Source of the DNA: Pseudomonas asplenii
Lineage (GTDB): Bacteria > Pseudomonadota > Gammaproteobacteria > Pseudomonadales > Pseudomonadaceae
DNA length: 64,000 nt
Assembly: GCF_900105475.1 (NCBI RefSeq)
Contig: NZ_LT629777.1
Location: 1,550,001 to 1,614,000, forward strand
Reading direction: 5' to 3'
Position 1 is the stretch's first letter. Each line of letters begins with the position of its first letter. The notes under the pieces are model-generated. The model searched no databases and was not told where the DNA came from. It saw only the letters and a list, made by a program, of their open reading frames with translations. The position numbers were made by a program, and so were the translations under genes. Shown in pieces: positions 49,594-61,180 of this stretch.

Positions 49594-51216
49594 TCAGACC
49601 TTGTCGATATCCACATCCCGGGTTTCTTTCAGGCAGAACAGCCCGACGACCAGACTCACCCCGGTGATAAGCACTGGGTACCAGAGGCCGTAGAAGATAT
49701 CCCCGGTATAGACCACCAGCGCGAAAGACACGGTCGGCAGGAAGCCACCGAACCAGCCGTTGCCGATGTGATAGGGCAGCGACATGGAAGTGTAGCGAAT
49801 GCGGGTCGGGAACAGTTCGACCATCACCGCCGCCAGCGGACCATAGGTCATGGTGGCGATCAGGATCATCAATACGATCAGCAATACCACCATCGGTTCG
49901 TTCACCGAACCGGCGTCAGCCTTGGCAGGATAACCGGCCTGGGTGATCGCCGAGCGCATGGCCGCTTCGTCAAAACCGCTGATCTTTTGCGCGCCCACCG
50001 TGACCACCACTTCAGTACCAGGCGCAGCGGATTGGGAACTATAGGGCAGGCCCTGCTTGACCAGGAAGGTCTTGACCTTGTCGCAAGGGCTGTCGAAACG
50101 TGCCTTGCCCACCGGGTCGAACTGGAAGGTGCAGCCGGCCGGATCGGCCGTTACCACGATCGGTGCCTGGCGGCTGGCCGCATCGATCTGCGGGTTGGCG
50201 TAGTGGCTCAGGGCCTTGAACAACGGAAAGTAGCAGACCGTCGCCAGCAGCAGGCCGATCATCAGGATCGGCTTGCGGCCGATCTTGTCCGAGAGCCAGC
50301 CAAACAGGACGAAGAACGGCGCACCGATCACCACGCTGATGATCAGCAAGGTGTTGGCCTGGGCCGGGTCCATCTTGAGCATCTGCGTCATGAAGAACAG
50401 CACGTAGAACTGGGCAGTGTAGAAGGTCACCGCCTGTCCGGCGTTGATGCTGAAGAGGGCGGTCAGCACGATTTTCAGGTTCTGCCAGGAGCCGAACGAC
50501 TCACGGATCGGCGAACGACTCGTCTTGCCCTGGGCCTTCATTTTCACGAAAGCCGGCGATTCATGCATGCTCATGCGGATCCAGGTAGAGATCCCCAGCA
50601 GGACGATCGACAGCAGGAACGGCAGGCGCCAGCCCCAGGTTTCGAACTGGTCGCCACTGATATAGCGGCTGGCCAGAACCACCAGCAACGACAGCAGCAG
50701 ACCGAGGGTCGCGGTGGACTGGATCCAGCCCGTGTGCAAACCACGCTTGCCAGCGGGCGCGTGCTCGGCGACGTAGGTCGCGGCGCCGCCATACTCCCCG
50801 CCCAGCGCCAGGCCCTGGAGCATGCGCAGCAGGACCAGGATGATCGGTGCGGCAATGCCGATGCTGGCATAGGTTGGCAGCAGACCGACGGCAAAGGTCG
50901 ACAGGCCCATCAGGATGATCGTAATGAGGAAGGTGTACTTGCGTCCGATCATGTCCCCCAACCGCCCGAACACCAGCGCACCGAACGGTCGCACCAGGAA
51001 GCCGGCAGCGAAGGCCATCAGGGCGAAGATGAACGCGGTGGTGTCGTTGACTCCGGCAAAGAACTGTTTGCTGATCACCGCAGCCAGGGCGCCGTAGAGA
51101 AAAAAGTCATACCACTCGAAAACCGTCCCGAGGGATGACGCGAAAATGATCTTGCGTTCTTCTTTGCCGGTGCTCTTGGAGACAGACGCCGACTGTTGCT
51201 GGATGTAGTCCGACAT
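49594..51216 (-). CDS. MFS transporter of the metabolite:H+ symporter (MHS) family with periplasmic insert
   Basis: Proton symporter of 540 residues resembling the ShiA/MHS subfamily: TVFEWYDFFLYGALAAV at the start, GRLGDMIGRKYTF loop, LQGLALGGEYGGAA in helix 4. About 100 residues (roughly 336-437, with two Cys, CTFQFD and SPCDK) are inserted between helices and probably face the periplasm; typical MHS members are ~430 long. Substrate unknown; an organic acid or betaine is usual. It begins the accessory block between plsC and gyrB and may serve the GMC dehydrogenase encoded upstream. Confidence 0.88.
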   Translation of the reverse strand: MSDYIQQQSASVSKSTGKEERKIIFASSLGTVFEWYDFFLYGALAAVISKQFFAGVNDTTAFIFALMAFAAGFLVRPFGALVFGRLGDMIGRKYTFLITIILMGLSTFAVGLLPTYASIGIAAPIILVLLRMLQGLALGGEYGGAATYVAEHAPAGKRGLHTGWIQSTATLGLLLSLLVVLASRYISGDQFETWGWRLPFLLSIVLLGISTWIRMSMHESPAFVKMKAQGKTSRSPIRESFGSWQNLKIVLTALFSINAGQAVTFYTAQFYVLFFMTQMLKMDPAQANTLLIISVVIGAPFFVLFGWLSDKIGRKPILMIGLLLATVCYFPLFKALSHYANPQIDAASRQAPIVVTADPAGCTFQFDPVGKARFDSPCDKVKTFLVKQGLPYSSQSAAPGTEVVVTVGAQKISGFDEAAMRSAITQAGYPAKADAGSVNEPMVVLLIVLMILIATMTYGPLAAVMVELFPTRIRYTSMSLPYHIGNGWFGGFLPTVSFALVVYTGDIFYGLWYPVLITGVSLVVGLFCLKETRDVDIDKV

Positions 51217-51357
51217 AAGTGATGTCCTCGGCCTCGTGGGCCACAGTGATTATTCTTGTTGTTCCACTGTGGATTCCGGCTGACTGCTACCGGAACCCCT
51301 GTTTTGCTGTGCTGCTGATCTCCCTTGCACCCGCCATTGGTTTTGAACAGCACAATC

Positions 51358-51402
51358 CTGTAAGAGCAGACGGTGCGGCGATCCGACTTGCCCGCGCCTA
51401 CA
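51358..51402. repeat. REP-like element
   Basis: CTGTAAGAGC followed by GCGGCGATCCGACTTGCCCGCG and ending GCCTACAAG is a single, slightly decayed fluorescens-type REP unit between the MHS and GMC genes. Nothing else was seen in this 198-base gap. Confidence 0.7.
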
Positions 51403-51414
51403 AGATCGCGCTGT

Positions 51415-53046
51415 TCACGCCATCACCGCCTGTGCACCTACGCGCACGTCCGCCAGGATCATCTGCGCGGCTTTCTCGGCAATCATCACCGTCGGCGAGC
51501 AGGTGTTGCCCGAAGTGATCTGCGGCATGATCGAGGCATCCGCCACCCGCAGGCCGGGTACGCCATGCACTCGCAAGCGGGCATCGACGACATCCAGTGC
51601 AGTGTTGCCCATCCGGCAAGTACCCACCGGATGAAAGATGGTAGTCCCGATCTTCGCCGCCGCTTCGTGCAACTGTTCCTCGGTCTGCAACGCCGGGCCG
51701 GGTAGGTACTCCTCGGGTGAATATTGGCGCAGGGCAGGGGAGGAGACGATCTGCCGGGTCAGACGAATGGATTGGGCGGCGACTTTCAGGTCTTCGGGAT
51801 CACTGAGGTAATTGGGATCGATCAGCGGCGCATCGTCCGGGTTGGCCGAGCGGATATCGATCCGGCCACGGCTCTGCGGACGCAGGTTGCACACCGAGGC
51901 GGTGAAAGCCGGGAAACGATGCAGTGGCTCGCCAAAGCGCTCCAGCGATAATGGCTGCACGTGATATTGCAGATTCGCTGACGCCTGCTCCGGGCTCGAT
52001 TTGACGAACGCCCCCAGCTGACTCGGGGCCATCGCCAACGGTCCACTGCGATCATAGAGATAACGCAGGCCCATGCCGGCCTTGCCCCACAGGCTGTTGG
52101 CCATTTGATTGAGGGTACGGGCATTGCTCAGTTTGTAGATCAGCCGCAGTTGCAGGTGATCCTGCAGGTTCCCCCCCACGCCTGGCAGTTCGTGACGAAC
52201 ACCAATCCCCAGGCTTTCCAGCAACGGACGCGGGCCGATGCCGGAACGTTGCAGAATCCCGGGTGAGCCGACCGAACCGGCGCAGAGGATGATTTCCCGG
52301 CGGGCTGAAAACGTGTGTTCCTCGCCCTGCCAACGGGCCACAACCGCGCTTGCCCGGCCACCTTCCAGACTGACCCGGTCAACCTGAACGTCAGTCAGGA
52401 TGGTCAGGTTGGGGCGTTTGAGCGCCGGCCGCAGGAACGCCTTGGCCGAGTTCCAACGCACGCCGGAACGCTGGTTTACCTGAAAGTATCCACAGCCCTG
52501 GTTATCACCCGTATTGAAATCACTGACGCTGGCGATACCGTTTTCCGCAGCCGCCTCACGGAAAGCATCGAGGATCGGCCAGGAATAACGTTGCTGTTCC
52601 ACCCGCCATTCACCCGCGTCACTGTGGAAATCGTCAGCACCGCCGAAGTGGTTTTCGCTGCGCTTGAACAGCGGCAGCAGGTCCTTCCAGGCCCAGCCCG
52701 GATTACCCTGCTCGGCCCAGTGGTCATAGTCGCCGGCCTGGCCACGCATGTAGATCATGCCATTGATGGAGGAACACCCGCCCAACACCTTACCCCGGGG
52801 ATAACTCAGGCTGCGGCCTTGCAGGCCGGGTTGGGATTGGGTCTTGAAGCACCAGTCGGTACGGGGATTGCCGATGCAGAACAGGTAGCCCACTGGAATA
52901 TGAATCCAGGGGTAATTGTCCCGGCCACCGGCTTCGAGCAGCAGCACCTTGTTGCTTGGGTCGGCAGAAAGCCGATTGGCCAGTACGCAGCCAGCAGGTC
53001 CGGCACCGACGATCACATAGTCATAGGGCAAATGGGGAGATGCCAT
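51415..53046 (-). CDS. GMC-family FAD-dependent dehydrogenase (choline/alcohol dehydrogenase-like)
   Basis: Glucose-methanol-choline oxidoreductase of 543 residues. The FAD loop is YVIVGAGPAGCVLANRLS with LLLEAGG, followed by GGCSSINGMIYMRGQ and the C-terminal HPVGTCRMG with the catalytic His and TSGNTCSPTVMIAEKAA. Such proteins oxidise choline, alcohols or sugars and pass electrons to quinone. Divergent from a LysR gene, which probably controls it. Whether it is BetA-like is not decided; the bet operon proper is not here. Confidence 0.9.
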   Translation of the reverse strand: MASPHLPYDYVIVGAGPAGCVLANRLSADPSNKVLLLEAGGRDNYPWIHIPVGYLFCIGNPRTDWCFKTQSQPGLQGRSLSYPRGKVLGGCSSINGMIYMRGQAGDYDHWAEQGNPGWAWKDLLPLFKRSENHFGGADDFHSDAGEWRVEQQRYSWPILDAFREAAAENGIASVSDFNTGDNQGCGYFQVNQRSGVRWNSAKAFLRPALKRPNLTILTDVQVDRVSLEGGRASAVVARWQGEEHTFSARREIILCAGSVGSPGILQRSGIGPRPLLESLGIGVRHELPGVGGNLQDHLQLRLIYKLSNARTLNQMANSLWGKAGMGLRYLYDRSGPLAMAPSQLGAFVKSSPEQASANLQYHVQPLSLERFGEPLHRFPAFTASVCNLRPQSRGRIDIRSANPDDAPLIDPNYLSDPEDLKVAAQSIRLTRQIVSSPALRQYSPEEYLPGPALQTEEQLHEAAAKIGTTIFHPVGTCRMGNTALDVVDARLRVHGVPGLRVADASIMPQITSGNTCSPTVMIAEKAAQMILADVRVGAQAVMA

Positions 53047-53181
53047 CGCAGACCTCGCCTTTATTGTTCTTGTATAAGCCCATGTTATTGATTATTTTCG
53101 GGATGAAAACCTTCGTTTTTGCGCAAGTGCTGTGCGTTTTCAAGCAAGGCAAGTGAACCCCACGATTCACAAGGAAGCTCC

Positions 53182-54069
53182 ATGTTTGACTGGAATGATC
53201 TGCGTTTTTTCCTGGAGCTGCAGCGCAGCGGGCGCTTGCTGATTGCGGCCAAGCGGCTGAACACTACTCATAGCACCGTGGCCCGGCATATCGAAACCAT
53301 TGAGCAGAGCCTGGGCACCGCGCTGTTCGTCCAGCATGCCCAAGGCTACGAACTGACACCTGCAGGCCAGGCCCTGCTCAAGCATGCCGAGGCGATGGAG
53401 AACGTCGCGCTGCTGGCTCAGGAGGAGATCACCCAGGCCATTGCGCCGCTGGGCAAGATTCGCCTGGGGGTTACCGAAGGCATTGGCATCATGTTTCTCA
53501 CTTCACGCCTGGGAACGCTGTTCGAGCGCTATCCGGGGCTGGAAGTGGAGCAGGTGGCGGTACCGCGTTTTGTCAGCATCCTCAACCGCGAAGCGGAAAT
53601 CAGCATCCATCTGGACCGTCCGCATGCCGACATGCTGATCACCCGCAAGCTCACCGACTACCGCCTGGCGCTCTATGCCAGTCCCACCTACCTGGCCCGG
53701 GCGCCGCGCCTGAAGAGCCGCGACGACCTTGCGCAGCATCAGTGGATCGGCTATGTCGACGACTTGCTGTTCAGCCAGGAATTACTCTTTCTCGATGACT
53801 TCTGCCGCTCGCCCAACGTGATTTTCCGCAGCACCAGCGTCATCGCCCAACAGATCGCTGCCCGAGCCGGACTGGGCATCGCGGTGCTGCCCAACTACAT
53901 GGCCAAGGACGACCCGGAACTGGTGCGGATACTGCCCCAGGAGACGATCCAGCGCAGTTACTGGATGAGCACTCGCCGGGAGCTGCACAAGTCGGTACGG
54001 CTGAGAGTGGTGTGGGATTTTCTGCTGGAGCTGTGCGCTTCGGAGCAAGTAACTTTACTTGCAGAATAG
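53182..54069 (+). CDS. LysR-type transcriptional regulator
   Basis: LysR regulator of 295 residues; helix-turn-helix in RSGRLLIAAKRLNTTHSTVARHIETIE, then an effector domain. The wording WNDLRFFLEL and VARHIETIE is typical of the subgroup that often controls neighbouring dehydrogenase genes. AAGGAAG lies before the ATG at 53182. It is divergent from the GMC gene with a 135 bp shared region. Confidence 0.9.
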   Translation: MFDWNDLRFFLELQRSGRLLIAAKRLNTTHSTVARHIETIEQSLGTALFVQHAQGYELTPAGQALLKHAEAMENVALLAQEEITQAIAPLGKIRLGVTEGIGIMFLTSRLGTLFERYPGLEVEQVAVPRFVSILNREAEISIHLDRPHADMLITRKLTDYRLALYASPTYLARAPRLKSRDDLAQHQWIGYVDDLLFSQELLFLDDFCRSPNVIFRSTSVIAQQIAARAGLGIAVLPNYMAKDDPELVRILPQETIQRSYWMSTRRELHKSVRLRVVWDFLLELCASEQVTLLAE

Positions 54070-54082
54070 ATAGCGGCTGACT

Positions 54083-54310
54083 CTATTTCAGTTTCTTGGC
54101 CGCAGCTTCGAGTTGTTTGATGCTTTTCTCAGGGATAGGTAGATCTTCATAACGAGCATAACGCGAGAGATGGACATCATTCAGGTCCCGTTTCGAACCA
54201 GATCCCAAAAGGACCATTTTGTTGGAGTCAACGAAATGGTCTTCGACACTGTGATGACTAGGTGTTTGGCAGTCTCAATCCAATAGAAAAATTGACCAAC
54301 CGCGCGCGGG
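54083..54310 (-). pseudogene. Remnant of a DinD-like (Bro-N-type) gene
   Basis: Read leftward, the open stretch from 54274 to a TAG at 54083 includes VEDHFVDSNKMVLLGSGSK, then a run with LSRYARYEDLPIPEKSIK. The first part matches the DinD pattern (GSGSKR...DDxxLSRYACY), but it passes straight into what looks like the extreme C-terminus, so most of the protein is deleted. Upstream of 54274 there is a stop in this frame, while the next frame reads FYWIETAKHLVI, resembling the segment that should precede, so a frameshift is present as well. It sits at the left edge of a small accessory island. The family call is from motif memory. Confidence 0.65.
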
Positions 54311-54398
54311 CATCCGGCCAAACCTCTCCGTAACGTGGGCCTAGTAGCAACTCAGCTACTTGCACAGGTGTCCGGGATCAGTTGACCACTACACTTTC

Positions 54399-54998
54399 TT
54401 AAGCCTTACCAAAGAGCTTGGGAAAGGTTGAGTGCTTGGCTTCGCGCCAGGTTTCGGTCAAATCACCATTGAGTTCAAGGGCCTCAAAAATTTCCCTAAC
54501 CTGATCGTTGGTGATCAATTTTGCCGTCAGCATTTTTTTCAGCAACTCATGGCCATGCCAAATCGTAATGCCAAAGTCGGCGGCCAATTGATGCATCCCC
54601 AAATCATCGGTGACCACAATGGCATCTCTGATTTGACCGAAGGCCAGAACTCGACAGTCTGTTGATGACGGAGGAGAGCGCTTACGTGTGGTATAGGCAA
54701 CCGGGTTCATCAAAACCCAACCGTGCAATACGCTTTGTGCTGCATCCAGCTTGGCCTTTTCTTCCGCCTTGAGGCGCACCTGCTTCGCCCCGCGTTCAGC
54801 AGCTATATCCTCGCCGTCGAACCAAGGGTATTTAAACTTCAGCGCACCGTTACGATGCACTTCCGTCTCTACGTCTTTCAGAATGGTCAGCACATAGTTT
54901 TTTTGACCAAACGCGACGCCAAGCATCGGCCTTACACGCTTGGCGAGACGGAGATAGGCATTCGTATCTAGCAGTACCAGCGTCTGCGCAGAACTCAA
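54399..54998 (-). CDS. PIN-domain protein, probable ribonuclease toxin
   Basis: A 199-residue PIN-fold protein. Candidate metal-binding acids are Asp in LVLLDTNAYLRL near the start, Glu in ILKDVETEVH, Asp in SSTDCRVLAFG and Asp-Asp in IVVTDDLGMHQ. The usual fold length is extended by ~50 residues. Its ATG overlaps the stop of the upstream Xre-ImmA gene (ATGA), so the pair is translated together. In this arrangement the PIN protein is probably the toxic partner. The pair lies between two broken genes. Confidence 0.85.
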   Translation of the reverse strand: MSSAQTLVLLDTNAYLRLAKRVRPMLGVAFGQKNYVLTILKDVETEVHRNGALKFKYPWFDGEDIAAERGAKQVRLKAEEKAKLDAAQSVLHGWVLMNPVAYTTRKRSPPSSTDCRVLAFGQIRDAIVVTDDLGMHQLAADFGITIWHGHELLKKMLTAKLITNDQVREIFEALELNGDLTETWREAKHSTFPKLFGKA

Positions 54999-56116
54999 CT
55001 CACCAGTTCCTCATGGATCCCAATCGCATCCACAAGTGAAATGTCCATAATCTGCTGAACATAAGATGCGCCCGTGCCGTGTTCACGAATCATGCACTTC
55101 AGCGCATGGAAAAACGCCGACTGGAAGACGTTTTCTGCGGCAGCAATGTAATGCGCAGGCTTAGGCGGAGCAGGGTCAAACAAGAGCGCACTCACCCATT
55201 GAGGTGCTGAGCTGTTCCGTACAGCATGAATGGTCTTATCAGCCACTCGTAGCGGCTGGAGCTGATGCTCCTGTGCATAAGCCTGAACCTGATGGAACAC
55301 CGTGTTCAACGAAATCTCATGCTGTACCGCGAATTTTTGCAGGACGGGAATTTCCCCAGCAGCGCCAGACGCTTTCGCCGCTTCGGCATACGCTAGCTCA
55401 GCGCAGGCTTCCGGAAACAGTAGTGCACCTGCAAAAGCATCGGCAAAATCTTCCCCTTCATCGCTTCCGGCTAGCTCTGGGGTATAGACATGCGCCAGCT
55501 CGTGGGCCATCCAAAATTTGAAGTCTTCCAGTTTCGTATCCAGGTTGACGAATACAAACGTCACGTCAGAAGACGGCAACAAAATATGCAGCGCATTCTT
55601 GTGCTGCTGTTTTTGTCCCCAGAGCACCGGCACGAGCACAGCACCACACGACTTGAATTCACCAATCAGCGCTTGGTAACCAAGGACGCTGCGCTCACCC
55701 ATTCCCAGCTTACTGCGTACCTGTAATGCATCGCTTTGCAGTCGTGCATATGACGTAGATGGTGAAGATATTTGAGTACGCAAGGTCGGCAGTTTTGGCA
55801 GAAAGTCCACGAGGGGCTTAAGCAAACCACCGATGCCGATAGCCTTGGCAATGTGCGCATCCGTGGTCTTGGTTCCGGCTCGCTTACGGAAAGCCACGAT
55901 AGGCTGATCCTTGGGCGGCTCTACCAACTGAGCAAAAGGCAGATGTAGGGTTGTCGCCAGCTTGAGCAGTTTGTCTGGGCGCGGGAAATCCTTACCTTTG
56001 AACCAGTTGGTCACGGACTGTGCCGAAACCCCCAACTGTTCCGCTAGGTCTTTTTGTGTCCAGCCACGCTGGGCTAGAGCCGCGCGGAGCGACTCGACAT
56101 GAAGGGTATTTTGCAT
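54995..56116 (-). CDS. Xre-type HTH protein with ImmA/IrrE metallopeptidase domain
   Basis: A 373-residue fusion: N-terminal helix-turn-helix (RGWTQKDLAEQLGVSAQSVTNW), then a COG2856-like domain with the zinc motif FWMAHELAHVYTP and a downstream Glu in DFADAFAGALLFPE. Such proteins often cleave or act as a controllable repressor/antitoxin. The start at 56116 follows removal of an unsupported extension. It is coupled by a 4 bp overlap to the PIN gene and likely autoregulates the operon. Base composition is more A+T-rich than the surrounding core genes. Functions as antitoxin or regulator by inference. Confidence 0.86.
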   Translation of the reverse strand: MQNTLHVESLRAALAQRGWTQKDLAEQLGVSAQSVTNWFKGKDFPRPDKLLKLATTLHLPFAQLVEPPKDQPIVAFRKRAGTKTTDAHIAKAIGIGGLLKPLVDFLPKLPTLRTQISSPSTSYARLQSDALQVRSKLGMGERSVLGYQALIGEFKSCGAVLVPVLWGQKQQHKNALHILLPSSDVTFVFVNLDTKLEDFKFWMAHELAHVYTPELAGSDEGEDFADAFAGALLFPEACAELAYAEAAKASGAAGEIPVLQKFAVQHEISLNTVFHQVQAYAQEHQLQPLRVADKTIHAVRNSSAPQWVSALLFDPAPPKPAHYIAAAENVFQSAFFHALKCMIREHGTGASYVQQIMDISLVDAIGIHEELVS

Positions 56117-56183
56117 AGCTGACCAGTGTAGTGCCCTGTTCAAAAAAATCAAGTTTAATCAAGTTTAGATAGCCATGGCACCC

Positions 56184-56384
56184 TCACACCGCATCCCCAA
56201 AAGCATCCTGCTCCAGCACCTTATGCTGCCTCTGCCAATCCAGCATATGGCTGGCCACTAGCGCCCCAAAAAGCCTTTGTATGGTTTTTCCACGGTATGG
56301 CACAGCTCATGGACGATGACGTAGCCCTGCACGCTAGCCGGTAGCTCCATCACACGAGGATGAAACTCCAGAATAACAAAACCC
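56184..56384 (-). pseudogene. Fragment of an M48/YgjP-like metallopeptidase gene
   Basis: Leftward translation gives VILEFHPRVMELPASVQGYVIVHELCHT, a typical YgjP zinc site (shown here only as positions ~56377-56295), then a TAG at 56258-56260. In the neighbouring frame the text continues as LFGALVASHMLDWQRQHKVLE to a TGA at 56184, which is how this family ends (HMPDWQxRHxxLE). So a frameshift separates the two parts and the N-terminal half is missing. It borders the Xre-ImmA gene and the gyrB terminator. Confidence 0.7.
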
Positions 56385-56412
56385 CGGCAGACCTTTCAGT
56401 CAACCGGGGTTT
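56378..56412 (-). terminator. Terminator of gyrB
   Basis: AAACCCCGG and CCGGGGTTT form a nine-base-pair stem around a 16-base loop. Read leftward it is followed by TGTTATT. It lies 66 bp past the gyrB stop and overlaps the edge of the broken metallopeptidase gene. Confidence 0.75.
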
Positions 56413-56477
56413 GCCAAGAGGAGGGCAGTAGGCCATTAACTTTGACCGAACCACCTCACTTTGCCCACCTACACCGA

Positions 56478-60003
<3,526 letters not shown>

Positions 60004-60038
60004 CTAGCGTGTGCTGAACATAGAAAGAAGGGGCACGG

Positions 60039-61142
60039 TTACAGACGCATCGGCATGACGACGTAGGCCGAATCGTCATTGTCCGATTCCTGCAGCAACG
60101 CACTGCTATTGGAGTCGGACAGGATCAGGCGCACCTGCTCGGTGGTCATCACGCCCAGCACATCCAGCAGGTAGCTGACGTTGAAACCGATTTCCAGGGA
60201 GCCACCGTTGTAGTCGACGCCCACTTCTTCTTCCGCTTCTTCCTGCTCCGGGTTGTTCGCCTGGATCTTCAATTGACCACTGGCCAGTTGCAGACGGATA
60301 CCGCGGTACTTCTCGTTGGACAGGATCGCAGTGCGGCTGAAAGCTTCACGCAGGGCCTGGCGATCGCCCAGTACCAGTTTGTCGCCACCTTTTGGCAGGA
60401 CGCGCTCGTAGTCGGGGAACTTGCCATCGACCAGCTTCGAGGTGAAAGTGAATTCGCCAGTGGTCGCGCGGATGTGGTGTTGGCCGAGAACGATGCTGAC
60501 ATTACCTTCCGGCTCGGTCAGCAGGCGGGCCAGTTCCAGAATACCCTTGCGCGGCACGATGACCTGGTGCCGATCCGGCTGACCGATGTCGGCCTGCATG
60601 GAACACATCGCCAGACGGTGACCATCGGTGGCCACGGCGCGAATCACACCGGCGGACACTTCGAGCAGCATACCGTTGAGGTAGTAGCGCACATCCTGCT
60701 GAGCCATGGCGAAGCTGGTACGCTCGATCAAACGGCGCAGCTTGCTCTGCTCCAGGCTGCAGGTCAGCGAGCCCGGACCTTCTTCCACGGTCGGGAAGTC
60801 GTTGGCCGGCAGGGTCGACAGGGTGAAGCGGCTACGGCCAGCCTTGACCACCAGTTTCTGCTCGTCGACCTTGATGTCGATCAGGGCATCGTTCGGCAGG
60901 CTTTTGCAGATATCCATCAGCTTGCGCGCCGGCACGGTGATTTCACCGGGTTCGGCAGGCTCCTCGAGCTGGACGCGGCCGACCAGTTCGACCTCCAGGT
61001 CGGTACCGGTCAGCGACAGTTGCTGGCCTTCGACGACCAGCAGCACATTGGAAAGTACCGGCAAGGTCTGGCGGCGCTCGACGACGCCTGCGACCAGTTG
61101 CAGGGGTTTCAACAGGGCTTCGCGTTGAATGGTGAAATGCAT
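60039..61142 (-). CDS. dnaN: DNA polymerase III beta (sliding clamp) subunit
   Basis: Sliding clamp of 367 residues, working as a dimeric ring. Recognised by MHFTIQREALLKPLQLVAGVV, the domain-2 text LIERTSFAMAQQDVRYYLNG and the C-terminal YVVMPMRL clamp end. Lies 38 bp downstream of dnaA and 35 bp upstream of recF in one operon. Confidence 0.98.
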   Translation of the reverse strand: MHFTIQREALLKPLQLVAGVVERRQTLPVLSNVLLVVEGQQLSLTGTDLEVELVGRVQLEEPAEPGEITVPARKLMDICKSLPNDALIDIKVDEQKLVVKAGRSRFTLSTLPANDFPTVEEGPGSLTCSLEQSKLRRLIERTSFAMAQQDVRYYLNGMLLEVSAGVIRAVATDGHRLAMCSMQADIGQPDRHQVIVPRKGILELARLLTEPEGNVSIVLGQHHIRATTGEFTFTSKLVDGKFPDYERVLPKGGDKLVLGDRQALREAFSRTAILSNEKYRGIRLQLASGQLKIQANNPEQEEAEEEVGVDYNGGSLEIGFNVSYLLDVLGVMTTEQVRLILSDSNSSALLQESDNDDSAYVVMPMRL

Positions 61143-61180
61143 GGTCTAGTCCCTTGCCTTAATAAGCTGCGCTGCAACTC

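Noticed and set aside
54241..54398. Intact small gene in the gap before the PIN gene
   Set aside because: Frames are short and interrupted; the only recognisable text belongs to the dinD remnant.
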